Shown here: in pieces, positions 23,878-32,822 of the stretch
How positions within the stretch are numbered: position 1 is the stretch's first letter
Layout of the letters: each line of letters starts with the position of its first letter
Assembly (NCBI GenBank): GCA_013076295.1
Contig: RQOL01000861.1
Location: 434,001 to 498,000, forward strand
DNA from: Sanderia malayensis
Lineage: Eukaryota > Cnidaria > Scyphozoa > Semaeostomeae > Pelagiidae
Length of the DNA: 64,000 nucleotides
Reading direction: 5' to 3'
Made by a program: the position numbers and the translations under genes
Notes under the pieces: model-generated
What the model saw: the letters and a program-made list of their open reading frames with translations, nothing else
The model's database searches: none
What the model was told of the DNA's origin: nothing

Positions 23878-24470
23878 ATTATATTCTTGCATGAAAACTC
23901 AGGTAATTACTGAGTTCTATCATAGTTCAATTCAATAAGTTGCCAAAATGAAGCCCGGTATAGAGTTCAATAGTGTGACGTCATCAAAAATATAAATAAG
24001 AATAGCACACTTTACTCCCTGTTCTGGGGGCATTTACCCCTATATCTCCAAAATGGCTCCTTTCTTGTCAAAATAACATCGAAATTCAGATTCTACGCCC
24101 TCAAATTCATAGGAAAAGATGTTTTTGATTACGTTTTGATCAAATTACCTTGTTGCCCCCATTTGGGGGCACGGTTACCCCAGAATTTCTATGCCCTGGC
24201 CTGAAACCTAAAAACCTCCAATAAGCTTGATCAGGCCATAATCAATGCCTTACAATCAGAAACCAAACATTTAAGAGGTATGGTCACAGTTTTAACTATA
24301 GCACGCTTTCGTTGAATTTGGGGGGATTTGCCCCCATATCTCGGAAACGGCCCCTCCCCCATAAAAAGAACATCGAAATTCGAATTCTGCGCCCCAAAAT
24401 TGACCAAAATCACTTGGTCTCATAAATTACCTCGTCTGGTGGTACTACCCCCTTTTCAGCTACCGGACTA

Positions 24471-24960
24471 AAAGAAAGAAATCAGTTTTAGGGCTGTCAA
24501 TGTCCTTCGTTTGTTTCAGGAGCCATAACTTTTTATTTATAAATCAGATAATGTTAGTCTCTTAATATTTTTTATTCAGTATCAAATGCTCTTTCCGATG
24601 ATGTAATCAGATTTGAAAAAATAGAATTTTTAATTTTTGCTGACCGTGTATTTTTTTCATTCCCGGAAATGCCACTTCCGGTCATTTACCAGAATGGTCC
24701 CAGAGCTCAAAATAATTAGTGACCTTCAATTAGTGGATTCAAACTCTAAAAACTTCGGTTAGGCAGGTTGCTAGATGGTTGTACGAAATTCCCTGCCTAT
24801 TTGATTAGTTTTTGTAACCCACTTTATTTTTTGTAAAATTTAGCTAGTAGTTATTGTATCAGTATGTAATCTGTAATTTTGTTGCTGAATGAAATGAATT
24901 TGAATTTGAATTTGATATAATATGATATATTAAATTGGGGTTGTGCTAATAAAACTACCT
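24471..24960. other. Non-coding, with a LINE-like repeat tail
   Basis: No gene seen. A short GAATTT microsatellite at 24894-24915 resembles the simple-repeat tails of CR1/L2-type retrotransposons, so the 24750-24920 segment may be a 3' UTR remnant. Confidence 0.35.
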
Positions 24961-24961
24961 T

Positions 24962-25353
24962 GGCAACTCTAAAATTTAACTTGCGAAAAGCAGTTAGAGT
25001 AATTGACTTTGCAAACTACACTGCACATACTGAACCTATCTCCAAACGCCTGAAATATTTAACTTCCAAGAACTTTACATGCTTGAGTCAGCAAAAATGA
25101 TGTTTCAAATTAACTCAAATATATTTTCTCTTGAAGGCGAGTTTGTAAAAACAAGAAATGTGCACAAATATAACACAGGGCAATCTTCTTCTGAGGGTTT
25201 TTCTCTCCCATACATTTCTACAAACTTTAAAAAAACTTTCTCACTTTTGACGGTGTTAAACTTTGGAACTCCCTACCTATAGAGTTCAAAACAATGTATA
25301 ATAAACATCACTTTGTGAAGCAGATGAAATACTTTCTTATGAACAAAGTTTGA
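24962..25353 (+). pseudogene. LINE reverse-transcriptase C-terminal fragment
   Basis: Two frames joined by a frameshift near 25075. The first has LKFNLRKAVRVIDFANY and AHTEPISKRLKYL. The second continues with VHKYNTGQSS and then a WN/FG-LP-type end before the TGA at about 25352. These are the conserved C-terminal stretches after the reverse-transcriptase domain in CR1/L2-type non-LTR retrotransposons. The catalytic part is absent (5' truncated), which is normal for LINE copies. Confidence 0.65.
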
Positions 25354-26783
25354 AAACCTGTCTGCTTGATTACTTCTGATTAATTTATAATTGCATTTAG
25401 CCTTATTCATTATTTTTACTTTATCTATAATTTCTTTTTTAATACTACTACATTTTACTTTATTGTTATTATATCTTGTTGTTGTTATTCAAACCTAAGA
25501 AATTATTTATCTTAAAACGTGTCAAACTGGACACATGGCTCGATAGCTTGCCAAAGTTTTTTCCATGTGTCCATCAGCCTAGGATTTCTTAATTACACAT
25601 TCTATCTATCTAGAAATTACTGTACATCAACCTACAATTAGGTTATTACGCACAAGTCTAGGTTAATATATTAGTGTGGCCAATTGGCAATAAATATCTA
25701 TAACTACATTTACATTTACCAAAAAGTGAGAAAATTATTATTATAAATTTTTTTTGTTTATATTACATTTAAAAAGTTTTTTTTAACCTTAAGTCTACTT
25801 TTTTTAATATCTTCATTAAATCTTACACTAACTTAATTGCTGCAAGTGAGCTTCTAAAGCTTGTTATTGTTTGTTGCGACCTAATTTACACTTACCCATC
25901 TTTTAAAAAAAAACCAATAAGCTGTATTCCTGTATTTAATCTTTTTTATATCAGTATGATGTAATTAGTCAATTTTATGCTGAAAAAACATTTTGAGTTT
26001 GAGTTTGCATCTGGAATTCTTTTGCCTGTGAATGGGAATGTGAAATTTTTATTACAAAGGCACAATTTTGTTTTTGATTTTCGAATACTGACTTGGTTGC
26101 CAATTTTCCAACCGCATGTTTACAAGCAATTTTCTTTTCTCTTCTTTATCAGCAGGAAATCTTAAATGAACGCATGACACGAAAGTGACGATATTTATCA
26201 ATTTTATTTCAAGAAAGAGCAATACTGTGACGAGAAGCCATCGCGAAAATATTTGGGCCTAGGCAAGCCAGCTCGAAATTTTTTTTACTAACTCCTAAAG
26301 TTTGACATAAAATATATGTAATACGGCTATGAGTGCATTATTTTGAATTGTATAATTATGAATTTTGTTTTAATTTGTAAATTTGAAGTTTCACACGGCT
26401 GGGTGTAAAACAACGCTACCTATTGTTGATATGCTTTTTTACTATTGCCAAGGTAAGAAAATTTTCCACAAAAAAAAATGTTGGATACTTACGAATGAAG
26501 CGTCCTGGGAAGTTGTCTTTTTACTTTACTTTCTTCATCATTGCTTCCTTCACTGTCGCTACGGTCCACTTCTTCATTTTTTTTCTTTTTTCGTTCTTTA
26601 CAGCCAAAAGCACAACAGTGGGTACCAAGTTTAGCCATTAAAAATTTTCGCCATAACAACAAAAAGTGGTCCCTTGTGGAAAATTTCCCGGCTTCACATT
26701 TTGAGTTTCACGCGTAATGGGATGCTCAATCCAGATTTCTTATAGATCAGTTGGATTTACATGTACACCATCTTTGATTCTCG
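25354..26783. other. Non-coding stretch
   Basis: AT-rich. No protein motif, RNA or repeat boundary was recognised up to the stop codon of the penton-like gene. Confidence 0.45.
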
Positions 26784-27494
26784 CTAAACATTTGATCTTC
26801 CCTCCTTTAACTGAACCCCCATCAGCTTCTTTTTGTATATGATCAAATCCATACATTGCAGAGGTCGCACCACATCTCCTATTTTATAATTAGATCGATA
26901 CTTAATGTATGACCCATTATGTTCTTCCAACGTATTAGTCAAATCCCCTTCTAATCCAAGGAAATAGGCTAGGGGTCTTGAAAATCTAATGAACAACGAA
27001 CTAGTTTGTGTTGTTTTCTCTGGTTCGTAGTATCCTAATGATCGTAAATCATCCTTCATTTCAAACTCTACCTTTCCTTCAATCAAGGAAACTGATAACA
27101 TATTCTTTAACTGATAACCAAAATCAGGGAGGCCCAGTAACATGTCATTGAATAATCTCTTGAATTCATAGTACATGAGAGTGTTATCTCTCGTCTTGAT
27201 GATGTCTTTATCGAGAAAGACTTTCTCATAAAAAAATCCACATACTCCCCAGTTCATCATGTTACCATCTTTATCTGTGATCACGGCATACTCATTTGAA
27301 ATTGAAAACCAATATTGATCATACAATCCTTGCTCTCCTCTATCTGGTAGAGTAATTTGTAATATTCCCATTTCCCACTTTCTCTTGCTATCCAAGTTTA
27401 ATACATGAGGTAAAGTTACCATATAATCAAGTAACTTGTTTTTATCAGTGGTGAATCCTGAAGGAAGGACCAAATCAAATTCCTCATCAATCAT
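26784..27494 (-). CDS. Penton-like (minor capsid) protein, probably N-terminal part
   Basis: A 236-codon intact frame. The start (FDLVLPSGFTTDKNKLLDY, then a segment with WEMGILQITLP) follows the pattern FxLxLPS...N...Y...L...WE-G-L-E-I seen at the start of a protein that sits beside the integrase in many animal Polinton-like elements. I infer the minor capsid (penton) role from that pattern and position. It is shorter than usual for the family, so the C-terminal part may be lost. Its ATG overlaps the integrase stop (ATGA at 27491-27494), pointing to coupled translation from one transcript. Confidence 0.5.
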   Translation of the reverse strand: MIDEEFDLVLPSGFTTDKNKLLDYMVTLPHVLNLDSKRKWEMGILQITLPDRGEQGLYDQYWFSISNEYAVITDKDGNMMNWGVCGFFYEKVFLDKDIIKTRDNTLMYYEFKRLFNDMLLGLPDFGYQLKNMLSVSLIEGKVEFEMKDDLRSLGYYEPEKTTQTSSLFIRFSRPLAYFLGLEGDLTNTLEEHNGSYIKYRSNYKIGDVVRPLQCMDLIIYKKKLMGVQLKEGRSNV

Positions 27495-28541
27495 ATCGCC
27501 TCCAATTGTGCTTCATCAACCCACTCATCAAACTGTGGTGGATAGCCTCGCCATCTTATTAAATAGACGTTTTTCCCTTTTCGCTTTTTCTTTTTAAGAA
27601 CCTCTTCAACAATAAACGTTTTTGGTAAATACACGAGTTGTAGTTCTTCCTTGTAGAAACGATCGCTCACTTTCTCACCTTTAAGATCTTCAATTTCACA
27701 CATTGTTGGTAGCCTTTCTTTAAAAACTTTGCTAATCTTAAAAATTTCTTCAGTGTAATTTTGTAAATAACCTTTCTTGAACAACCTCTTTTTTAGACTC
27801 AGTCGAACATAATCTCCGACTTTGAAATTGACTGATCTCATCCCCCTCATCTGTTTTCCAAATAACTTCCTTCTAACAATGTTAGCGTTACTTTCATTGA
27901 CAGCTGATGGACGCATACCAATCGATCGGTGATAGGTGTTGTTATAGGAATGTACAAAGTCTTGTAAATTATCAATATATCTAAGAGTGTTGCTTGCAGT
28001 AAAGTATCTATACATGCGACCTTTTAGGGTTCTATTGAACCTCTCTACAATAGCAGCTTCATCATTTCCTGTTTAGAATCCAATATTATCTTTCCTCAAC
28101 AGTTCTTGAAATTCTTTATTTATGAATTCACTCCCCTTATCTGACCTTATCTTCTTTGGTTGTCTTTCAAGTAAAATATCCTTAAATGCCTTTCAATTTC
28201 ATTTGATGTTTTCCTCTTTAGAGGTTTCACCCACGCATACTTACTGAACGAATCGATACAAGTTAATAGGAATGTAACGTTATCATTCTCCTTCTTCAAA
28301 TAACTCACATCAACAAGATCACATTCCCACAAATAGTCTATATTGTTGGTAATTATTCTCTCATGTTTAAAATTCTTTCTACTGGGTTTATGTAATAAAT
28401 ACGCCAACTAGTTTTGCTCCATTCTTCGATATCTTTCCTTTTTAAATTAGGAATCAACTTTTTAAATTCCCTATATGCTTTATCTAAACCCCCAAGAGAA
28501 CCATGCACAGAAGGATCAGAATATAACTTTTCAATATTCAT
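27491..28541 (-). pseudogene. Polinton-type chromodomain integrase, broken
   Basis: Three frame segments. The N-terminal one (28353-28541) has DPSVHGSLGGLDKAYREF. The core (28147-28407) has ECDLVDVSYLKKENDNV with the first catalytic Asp and a conserved DSFSKYAWV. The DKGSEF motif with the second Asp lies near 28120 in another frame, followed by a TAA near 28078. The C-terminal part (27491-28015) has ERFNRT just upstream, a GDYVRLS barrel and a chromodomain (VYLIRWRGYPPQFDEWVDE). Frame changes near 28400 and 28180 plus the stop make it inactive. The enzyme would insert the linear element DNA; the chromodomain may steer it to modified histones. Confidence 0.85.
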
Positions 28542-28783
28542 ATTAAATCAATTAACATCTGCATTAGTTTAACGTTAGAACATCCTTTCTTCCTTTTCCG
28601 TCTCCTCCCTTTTGAATGATGTGTTGTTTTTATAACCATTTTTTCATCTCCACTCATCTTCAGTGGTACTTTCTTCTTCCTTGTAACCTTCTTTTTCGTC
28701 GGTGGAAGCTTGCCTGAGATTTCCTTCTCAGGTTCTGGTTGACTTGGAAGCATGATTAATTTTTCATAGTCCATCATCACCAT
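28538..28783 (-). CDS. Small basic protein, unknown
   Basis: 81 codons from ATG at 28783, rich in Lys and Arg (PPTKKKVTRKKKVPLK and a KGRRRKRKKG cluster), with a Pro/Glu-rich start and a hydrophobic end. A TATA-type signal (TATAAATAGGA) lies 25 bp upstream. Its stop overlaps the next ATG as ATGA (28538-28541). No domain recognised; charge and place suggest a DNA-binding or core protein, which is inference. Confidence 0.5.
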   Translation of the reverse strand: MVMMDYEKLIMLPSQPEPEKEISGKLPPTKKKVTRKKKVPLKMSGDEKMVIKTTHHSKGRRRKRKKGCSNVKLMQMLIDLI

Positions 28784-28807
28784 CTATTACTAACGTGTAG
28801 CATTCAA

Positions 28808-28818
28808 TCCTATTTATA
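28808..28818 (-). promoter_or_regulatory. TATA-type start signal, basic protein gene
   Basis: TATAAATAGGA on the minus strand, 25 bp before the ATG at 28783; a near match to the TATATAAGGA signals. Confidence 0.5.
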
Positions 28819-29482
28819 GTGTTTTTGGTTTGAATATAATCATTGGAGCTTCATGTGGAAAGATGTTCGTTCTAAATCGCACATCTTCATCAGTGGATTG
28901 GGTGAAATCAGAGAGTAAATATCCATATAATCCAGCAGTGGCGTCATTGTAGATATGAATAAATGTTTTAGGGGAAGATGGCATAATTTGTTGTGCGAGA
29001 AATCTGATTTGACTTCGATTTCTTGGATTTTTAAATAGAACTTGATATTGTGTGTTTAGAGCAAGATTTCTCATTTCGCTACCTCTTGGAAATGGATTCT
29101 GCATCATCACAATTATGTTTATGTTAAGGTGAGACCTACCCTTTGTAAACAACTTCCCAAGGTCTTTAAAGTTTGCTATTTCGTGCATTAGATCATCAAC
29201 AATGATGGTTATCCTTTTCTTTGACCTTTCGATTTCCTCATACAAGTTTTCAGGTAAGTCAACAATAAATCTGCAATTACCTGGAAAAACTTTCTCAATG
29301 CGTTCAAATAGTTCTGGTTGCTTCGTCCCACAAATCCACCACAGGTCTGGACATTGTCTGCCATTGTCGACGATAGCTCTAAAGTTTTGTAGTAGGTTTT
29401 CCACCCAAGTTGTCTTACCACTTCCACTAACACCAGATAATATTAGAGAAAAAGGCGCTTTGAATCTCAGATCATAAGTCAT
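28814..29482 (-). CDS. FtsK/HerA-type DNA-packaging ATPase
   Basis: An intact frame of about 222 codons from ATG at 29482; an upstream TTG is in frame but unlikely as the start. Walker A is GVSGSGKTT (about residue 18) and Walker B is ITIIVDDLMHE. KGRSHLNINIIVMMQNPFP and LFKNPRNRSQIRFLAQQ follow, then GLYGYLLSDF and RFRTNIFPHEAP. This is the Polinton and adenovirus-IVa2-like packaging ATPase pattern. It would pump genome DNA into a capsid. TATATAAGGA lies at 29513-29522, about 30 bp upstream. All motifs are present, so this gene may be intact. Confidence 0.88.
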   Translation of the reverse strand: MTYDLRFKAPFSLILSGVSGSGKTTWVENLLQNFRAIVDNGRQCPDLWWICGTKQPELFERIEKVFPGNCRFIVDLPENLYEEIERSKKRITIIVDDLMHEIANFKDLGKLFTKGRSHLNINIIVMMQNPFPRGSEMRNLALNTQYQVLFKNPRNRSQIRFLAQQIMPSSPKTFIHIYNDATAGLYGYLLSDFTQSTDEDVRFRTNIFPHEAPMIIFKPKTL

Positions 29483-29512
29483 TTTTATAACACATTTCAA
29501 CTAACATCATAC

Positions 29513-29522
29513 TCCTTATATA
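29513..29522 (-). promoter_or_regulatory. TATA-type start signal, ATPase gene
   Basis: TATATAAGGA on the minus strand, about 30 bp before the ATPase ATG. The same ten bases lie before the gene at 32038-32316. Confidence 0.55.
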
Positions 29523-29574
29523 ACAACATTGGAACTTTAATTAAACATTGGAATTTGTGACGTTCTTATAACGT

Positions 29575-30627
29575 TCAAGGGAATGCTGTTTCACATACTC
29601 TCAAAAGCATCTTACTCAGAGTTTGTAATAAGTATCTTGATCTTTCTAGAGATTCTCCACTCAGCATTTCATTGTATAATCTTTCAAGCTGATCATTGTG
29701 ATCGGAATGTTGTTTATGTTCATTCAATTCTTCAAGCATTGCTTTTGTGAATGATTCCTTCCCCTCAGCTAACATGTTTGTATTTGCATAATCAATGTGA
29801 AATGTTATGAACTTGAATGCATTTGTTGCCATACAGTCTGCACTATGTTCAACATGAGGATCAATAATAGATTTGAAAGACTTCTTACAATGCTCCTTTG
29901 CTTTTCTTGAAATGTAATTCAGGAGGATTGCTGAATATGCTTCTTGAATTTTATCATTTGACAGTTGTTTAATTGATAACTTCATGTTAGAAGGTCTTTT
30001 TCTTTTAGATGATTTCACTAATGATTCATCATCACCCTTCCTTTTGGCTGATTTAACTGCTAACTCGTCACTGGGTAGGTCATCATAATCATCCTTCCTT
30101 TTAGGTGTGTCTTCAACATCATAAAGTTGCAAATTGAGCAGTGCCTTTATCATTTCTTTATTGAGATTAACTCCAATCTTAGTTGGTTTCTCACCTTTCC
30201 ACCTTCTCACACTCAGACAAAATTGTTGTGGTTTATCTCCGTTTTGTTGAATGTAAATTTCCATCTTAACCATACCATCACCAACAACATCTGGACGACC
30301 TTCTAACACGTCTGTGTATAGTGATAGAAACTTTGTTGTTTCTCTAGCATATTGCTTAGATATAACATTCACCTTCATTGATTCTAGTAAACTTTTTGAA
30401 TCTATTCCTTTAAATTCAACCTGTCCATCTTCACTTACAGCAAGATGATCTTTGATTATGGATAACAAACGCTTCAGCGTAATTTCTAAAAATCGTATGC
30501 TCTTTGTGAAAACCTTTTCTTTATTATTCACCTCCAGAGTTAGAGCATATTTATCATCAATGAGTTTATTTATGTAAAGAGAGGTTGTGACAAGGCCATC
30601 TCCATCAGTTCTGTATATTAGTTCCAT
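29575..30627 (-). CDS. Unknown 350-aa protein with a PC4-like segment
   Basis: An intact frame from ATG at 30627. The first 90 residues are beta-rich and hydrophobic/acidic. Around residues 135-165, FCLSVRRWKGEKPTKIGVNL resembles the core of the transcription coactivator PC4 (a single-strand DNA-binding fold with an R-K-W...PTKKG pattern). A Lys/Asp-rich linker with two KRK-type nuclear-signal-like clusters follows (about 175-215), then a helical C-terminus with several Cys and His. I do not recognise the full protein. A leader sequence shared with the Fic gene lies directly before the ATG. Confidence 0.5.
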   Translation of the reverse strand: MELIYRTDGDGLVTTSLYINKLIDDKYALTLEVNNKEKVFTKSIRFLEITLKRLLSIIKDHLAVSEDGQVEFKGIDSKSLLESMKVNVISKQYARETTKFLSLYTDVLEGRPDVVGDGMVKMEIYIQQNGDKPQQFCLSVRRWKGEKPTKIGVNLNKEMIKALLNLQLYDVEDTPKRKDDYDDLPSDELAVKSAKRKGDDESLVKSSKRKRPSNMKLSIKQLSNDKIQEAYSAILLNYISRKAKEHCKKSFKSIIDPHVEHSADCMATNAFKFITFHIDYANTNMLAEGKESFTKAMLEELNEHKQHSDHNDQLERLYNEMLSGESLERSRYLLQTLSKMLLRVCETAFP

Positions 30628-30710
30628 TGTGAATTATTCTTGAGCTCTTATTTCCGCGAACTTCTTGTTTTGAATTAACTTTTGTTTGAGATTCCTCTCC
30701 TTTTATTCTC
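30628..30710 (-). promoter_or_regulatory. Duplicated leader before the 350-aa gene
   Basis: About 70 bp upstream of this ATG match the 70 bp upstream of the Fic ATG (31385-31460). Shared blocks include AATCTCA, AGAAGTTCG, GAGCTC and GAATAATTCA directly before the ATG. A TATA-like AATAAAAGGA lies near 30698. Confidence 0.6.
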
Positions 30711-30832
30711 TACCACCACTTTCATTAACCAATCAACAATCGATTACATCATCGCTCGACTGTTCTAGAACCTTCTTTCAAAGTTTCTAGTTATTATTGA
30801 AAGGTGGTGTTAGCATTCGAAGTTCGAATGTT

Positions 30833-31384
30833 CTAGAACTTTCTTTCGAAAGTGCTTGAGGTAAATTCTTCTACAATTTCTGTTTGAACTTTAATCATAT
30901 CACTTAAAAATTTATCCTGATTCCACTCTATTAAATCTCCAGCTAAATAATAATACAGCAACTTCGACAACCTTCCATTTCCATCAGGAACAGGATGAAT
31001 CCATAATAACAATGCTGTATATTCTATTGGAGTATAGTAATGCTGCCTGTTTATTAATTGGTTTAATAAAATTTCTATCTGGTCAGGTTTACAATATTCT
31101 ATTATCTCTGTTTCACTCATGCGTGCACATCTTACACTATGTGCAAATACACCATGATATTCAGGTAAAATAAATTCATGTGTTTCTTTTACCATGTCAG
31201 TGTCGATTGTAACTCGAGTATTGTAATTTCTATCAAATACAACCTCTCTTATCGTTCTTAGATATACATAAGCATCCTCTAAACTTGTCATGTTTATACA
31301 ATCAACTTCACCTTCTGACTTTAAAATAGAATGTAACATCTTTCTTTCTACTTCATCAACATTAATTCTGTATACTTGATTCAT
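30833..31384 (-). CDS. Fic-domain protein (AMPylase-like)
   Basis: 183 codons, ATG at 31384. The Fic signature HPVPDGNGRLSK is at residues 130-141. His130 would be the catalytic base and DGNGR binds the nucleotide phosphates. The last motif position is Lys where Arg is usual, and the third is Val where Phe is usual. The preceding helix (EYHGVFAHSVRC...) and the FxPIEYTALLLWI segment fit a Fic core. Fic enzymes move AMP or related groups onto target proteins. Target and activity here are unknown, and I see no clear inhibitory helix motif. A Fic gene is unusual in a Polinton-like element and could be a host-modifying factor; that role is inference. Confidence 0.8.
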   Translation of the reverse strand: MNQVYRINVDEVERKMLHSILKSEGEVDCINMTSLEDAYVYLRTIREVVFDRNYNTRVTIDTDMVKETHEFILPEYHGVFAHSVRCARMSETEIIEYCKPDQIEILLNQLINRQHYYTPIEYTALLLWIHPVPDGNGRLSKLLYYYLAGDLIEWNQDKFLSDMIKVQTEIVEEFTSSTFERKF

Positions 31385-31460
31385 TATGAATTATTCTCGA
31401 GCTCCTATCTCCACGAACTTCTTATTGGAAATGAGCTTTTTGTCTGAGATTTGTTCATCT
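31385..31460 (-). promoter_or_regulatory. Duplicated leader before the Fic gene
   Basis: Partner of 30628-30710, with about four fifths of positions alike by eye. It may be a shared 5' leader or promoter-proximal element. Confidence 0.6.
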
Positions 31461-31490
31461 ATTTCTTTCAATTTTGTTCATTTAAAAATA

Positions 31491-31922
31491 TTAGGTTCTT
31501 ACTCTTGTCATTTTTATAGATCTAGTCCCATTTCGTCTACCTTTCATATGCTTCTTTCGAACCAGCTTCCTTCGCATCCTCCGCTTTCGACCACCTTGCA
31601 TTTTCCTCATAGCTGTGTCTAAACCATATCCAGTTGCAACGATTGCTCCACCTTTTGCAGCTTTCTTAGCACCTCTCAAAGCTATCTTCTTAACAGCTTG
31701 TTTACTAACTCGTTTTGCTATCGCTCTTCCACCCTGTCTTACAGCTTGTTTAATAGCTTGTCTAGCTGCTACACGTGCTATCGCGGAACCCATGTTTGTT
31801 GATTTCATCTCTCCTCTCCTTTCACGTTTTCGTACTCTATCCCTTTTATACTTTCCTTCACCCATCATTAGTTCAGTCGCTTCAACTCCACCACCATCCT
31901 TCAACATATCGTCTATCAGCAT
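31491..31922 (-). CDS. Arg/Lys-rich core-like protein
   Basis: 143 codons. A charged start (KYKRDRVRKRERRGE) is followed by an Ala-rich amphipathic region with repeated AxRxAxKQAVxxG patterns, a short hydrophobic Gly/Ala stretch (GGAIVATGYGLD) and a very basic tail (GGRKRRMRRKLVRKKHMKG). The make-up recalls the small core and cement proteins of adenovirus-like virions, but there is no firm match. An ATG inside the frame (MKSTNMGSA) is an alternative start. Confidence 0.5.
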   Translation of the reverse strand: MLIDDMLKDGGGVEATELMMGEGKYKRDRVRKRERRGEMKSTNMGSAIARVAARQAIKQAVRQGGRAIAKRVSKQAVKKIALRGAKKAAKGGAIVATGYGLDTAMRKMQGGRKRRMRRKLVRKKHMKGRRNGTRSIKMTRVRT

Positions 31923-32037
31923 TGATGCTACAGCACTTGCTGCTATACTAGCCTTAATTATATTATAGCTATTAAATTGTAGCGTTCCTCCTTCGTTGAT
32001 AATCTATTTCTTAAATTATTCATCTGCATATACCCAC

Positions 32038-32316
32038 TTATCGCGTTGTTTTTTTCGATACTCCGGCAGCTCTCCAAAATTCTCTAGTGATGAACTGTAG
32101 GGGTTTTGGTTTTTTCCAACCCTTTATCCACATTGTTTGTTTCAACTCTCGCTGTAATCCTGGTAATGGTGTTGCTGCAATAGCTGTTTTCACAATCCCA
32201 TTTTGTATATTCTTAAAGAGCCCCTTACCTACAAGCGTCCTAGATCGCTTTCTGTTAGACTTCCTCTTCCGTGCATGTATTCGCTTCCTTCCCCTCCGAC
32301 CTTGTGCCATTTTCAT
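32038..32316 (-). CDS. Small basic protein with hydrophobic middle
   Basis: 92 codons. The first 30 residues are almost all Arg, Lys, Ser and His. A GKGLFKNIQNGIVKTAIAAT amphipathic segment and a Trp-containing end follow. Preceded by a TATATAAGGA signal. It may be a virion core or membrane-active peptide; the role is not known. Confidence 0.5.
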   Translation of the reverse strand: MKMAQGRRGRKRIHARKRKSNRKRSRTLVGKGLFKNIQNGIVKTAIAATPLPGLQRELKQTMWIKGWKKPKPLQFITREFWRAAGVSKKTTR

Positions 32317-32333
32317 TATTGTAAGGATGCAGA

Positions 32334-32343
32334 TTCCTTATAT
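32334..32343 (-). promoter_or_regulatory. TATA-type start signal, small basic gene
   Basis: TATATAAGGA on the minus strand, under 20 bp before the ATG at 32316. Confidence 0.5.
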
Positions 32344-32492
32344 AGACCCATGCATGCAAATAAAAACACGCATTTACACGAGGATATCATTTTGTGTAAT
32401 TTCAACATCTCCCCATTCTCTAAGAACAGAATCATATTTAATGTTATAAAGTAAACAATCCACCCATAAACTACCAATGTTGTATTGTTTCT

Positions 32493-32822
32493 TTGTGTGA
32501 TGATAGATTTGATGATGAAGATGATGATGAAGATGATGATGATGATGTGAGCATTGATAGTGGTATTGATGCTGGTTTTGATGTTGGATTAGAGAGTGAA
32601 ATTAACTTGGAGTTGATATTCAGAATTCTGCTAAATGGATTACGAAAGAAGTATCCATCATTCCTAATGATTGAAAAGGGCTCCACAATAATTCTCTTAA
32701 AGGGGGAGAACGGTGAAAAAAACCTCAGCTTCAATTTTCATGGTTTAATTGATGATGCTATTGATCGACAAGAGCTATGCCAATTCACACCACACCTTTT
32801 GCAGATGACATACCAATGCTAG
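32493..32822 (+). CDS. Acidic ORF on the opposite strand
   Basis: 109 codons beginning with a run of Asp and Glu encoded by a GATGAT microsatellite, then a more ordinary sequence (LIFRILLNGLRKKYPSFLM). It runs opposite to the other genes of the block. After a frame change near 32800, a second stretch with Cys pairs and an acidic end reads on to about 32980. It may be a real but frameshifted gene, or chance. Confidence 0.3.
   Translation: MCDDRFDDEDDDEDDDDDVSIDSGIDAGFDVGLESEINLELIFRILLNGLRKKYPSFLMIEKGSTIILLKGENGEKNLSFNFHGLIDDAIDRQELCQFTPHLLQMTYQC

Larger units (their letters stand above)
21928..24470. mobile_element. 1.2-kb palindromic element, TA-flanked
   Basis: Two arms (21928-23127 and 23270-24470) are near-identical inverted copies around a 140-bp spacer. 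The outer ends read TAGTCCGGTAGCTG and CAGCTACCGGACTA, and a TA step at each end could be a target duplication. Each arm contains a gene 3' end and about 600 bp of terminal non-coding sequence with CCCC/GGGG-rich blocks. It looks like a transposon end that has been inverted and duplicated. No transposase is visible. Confidence 0.8.
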
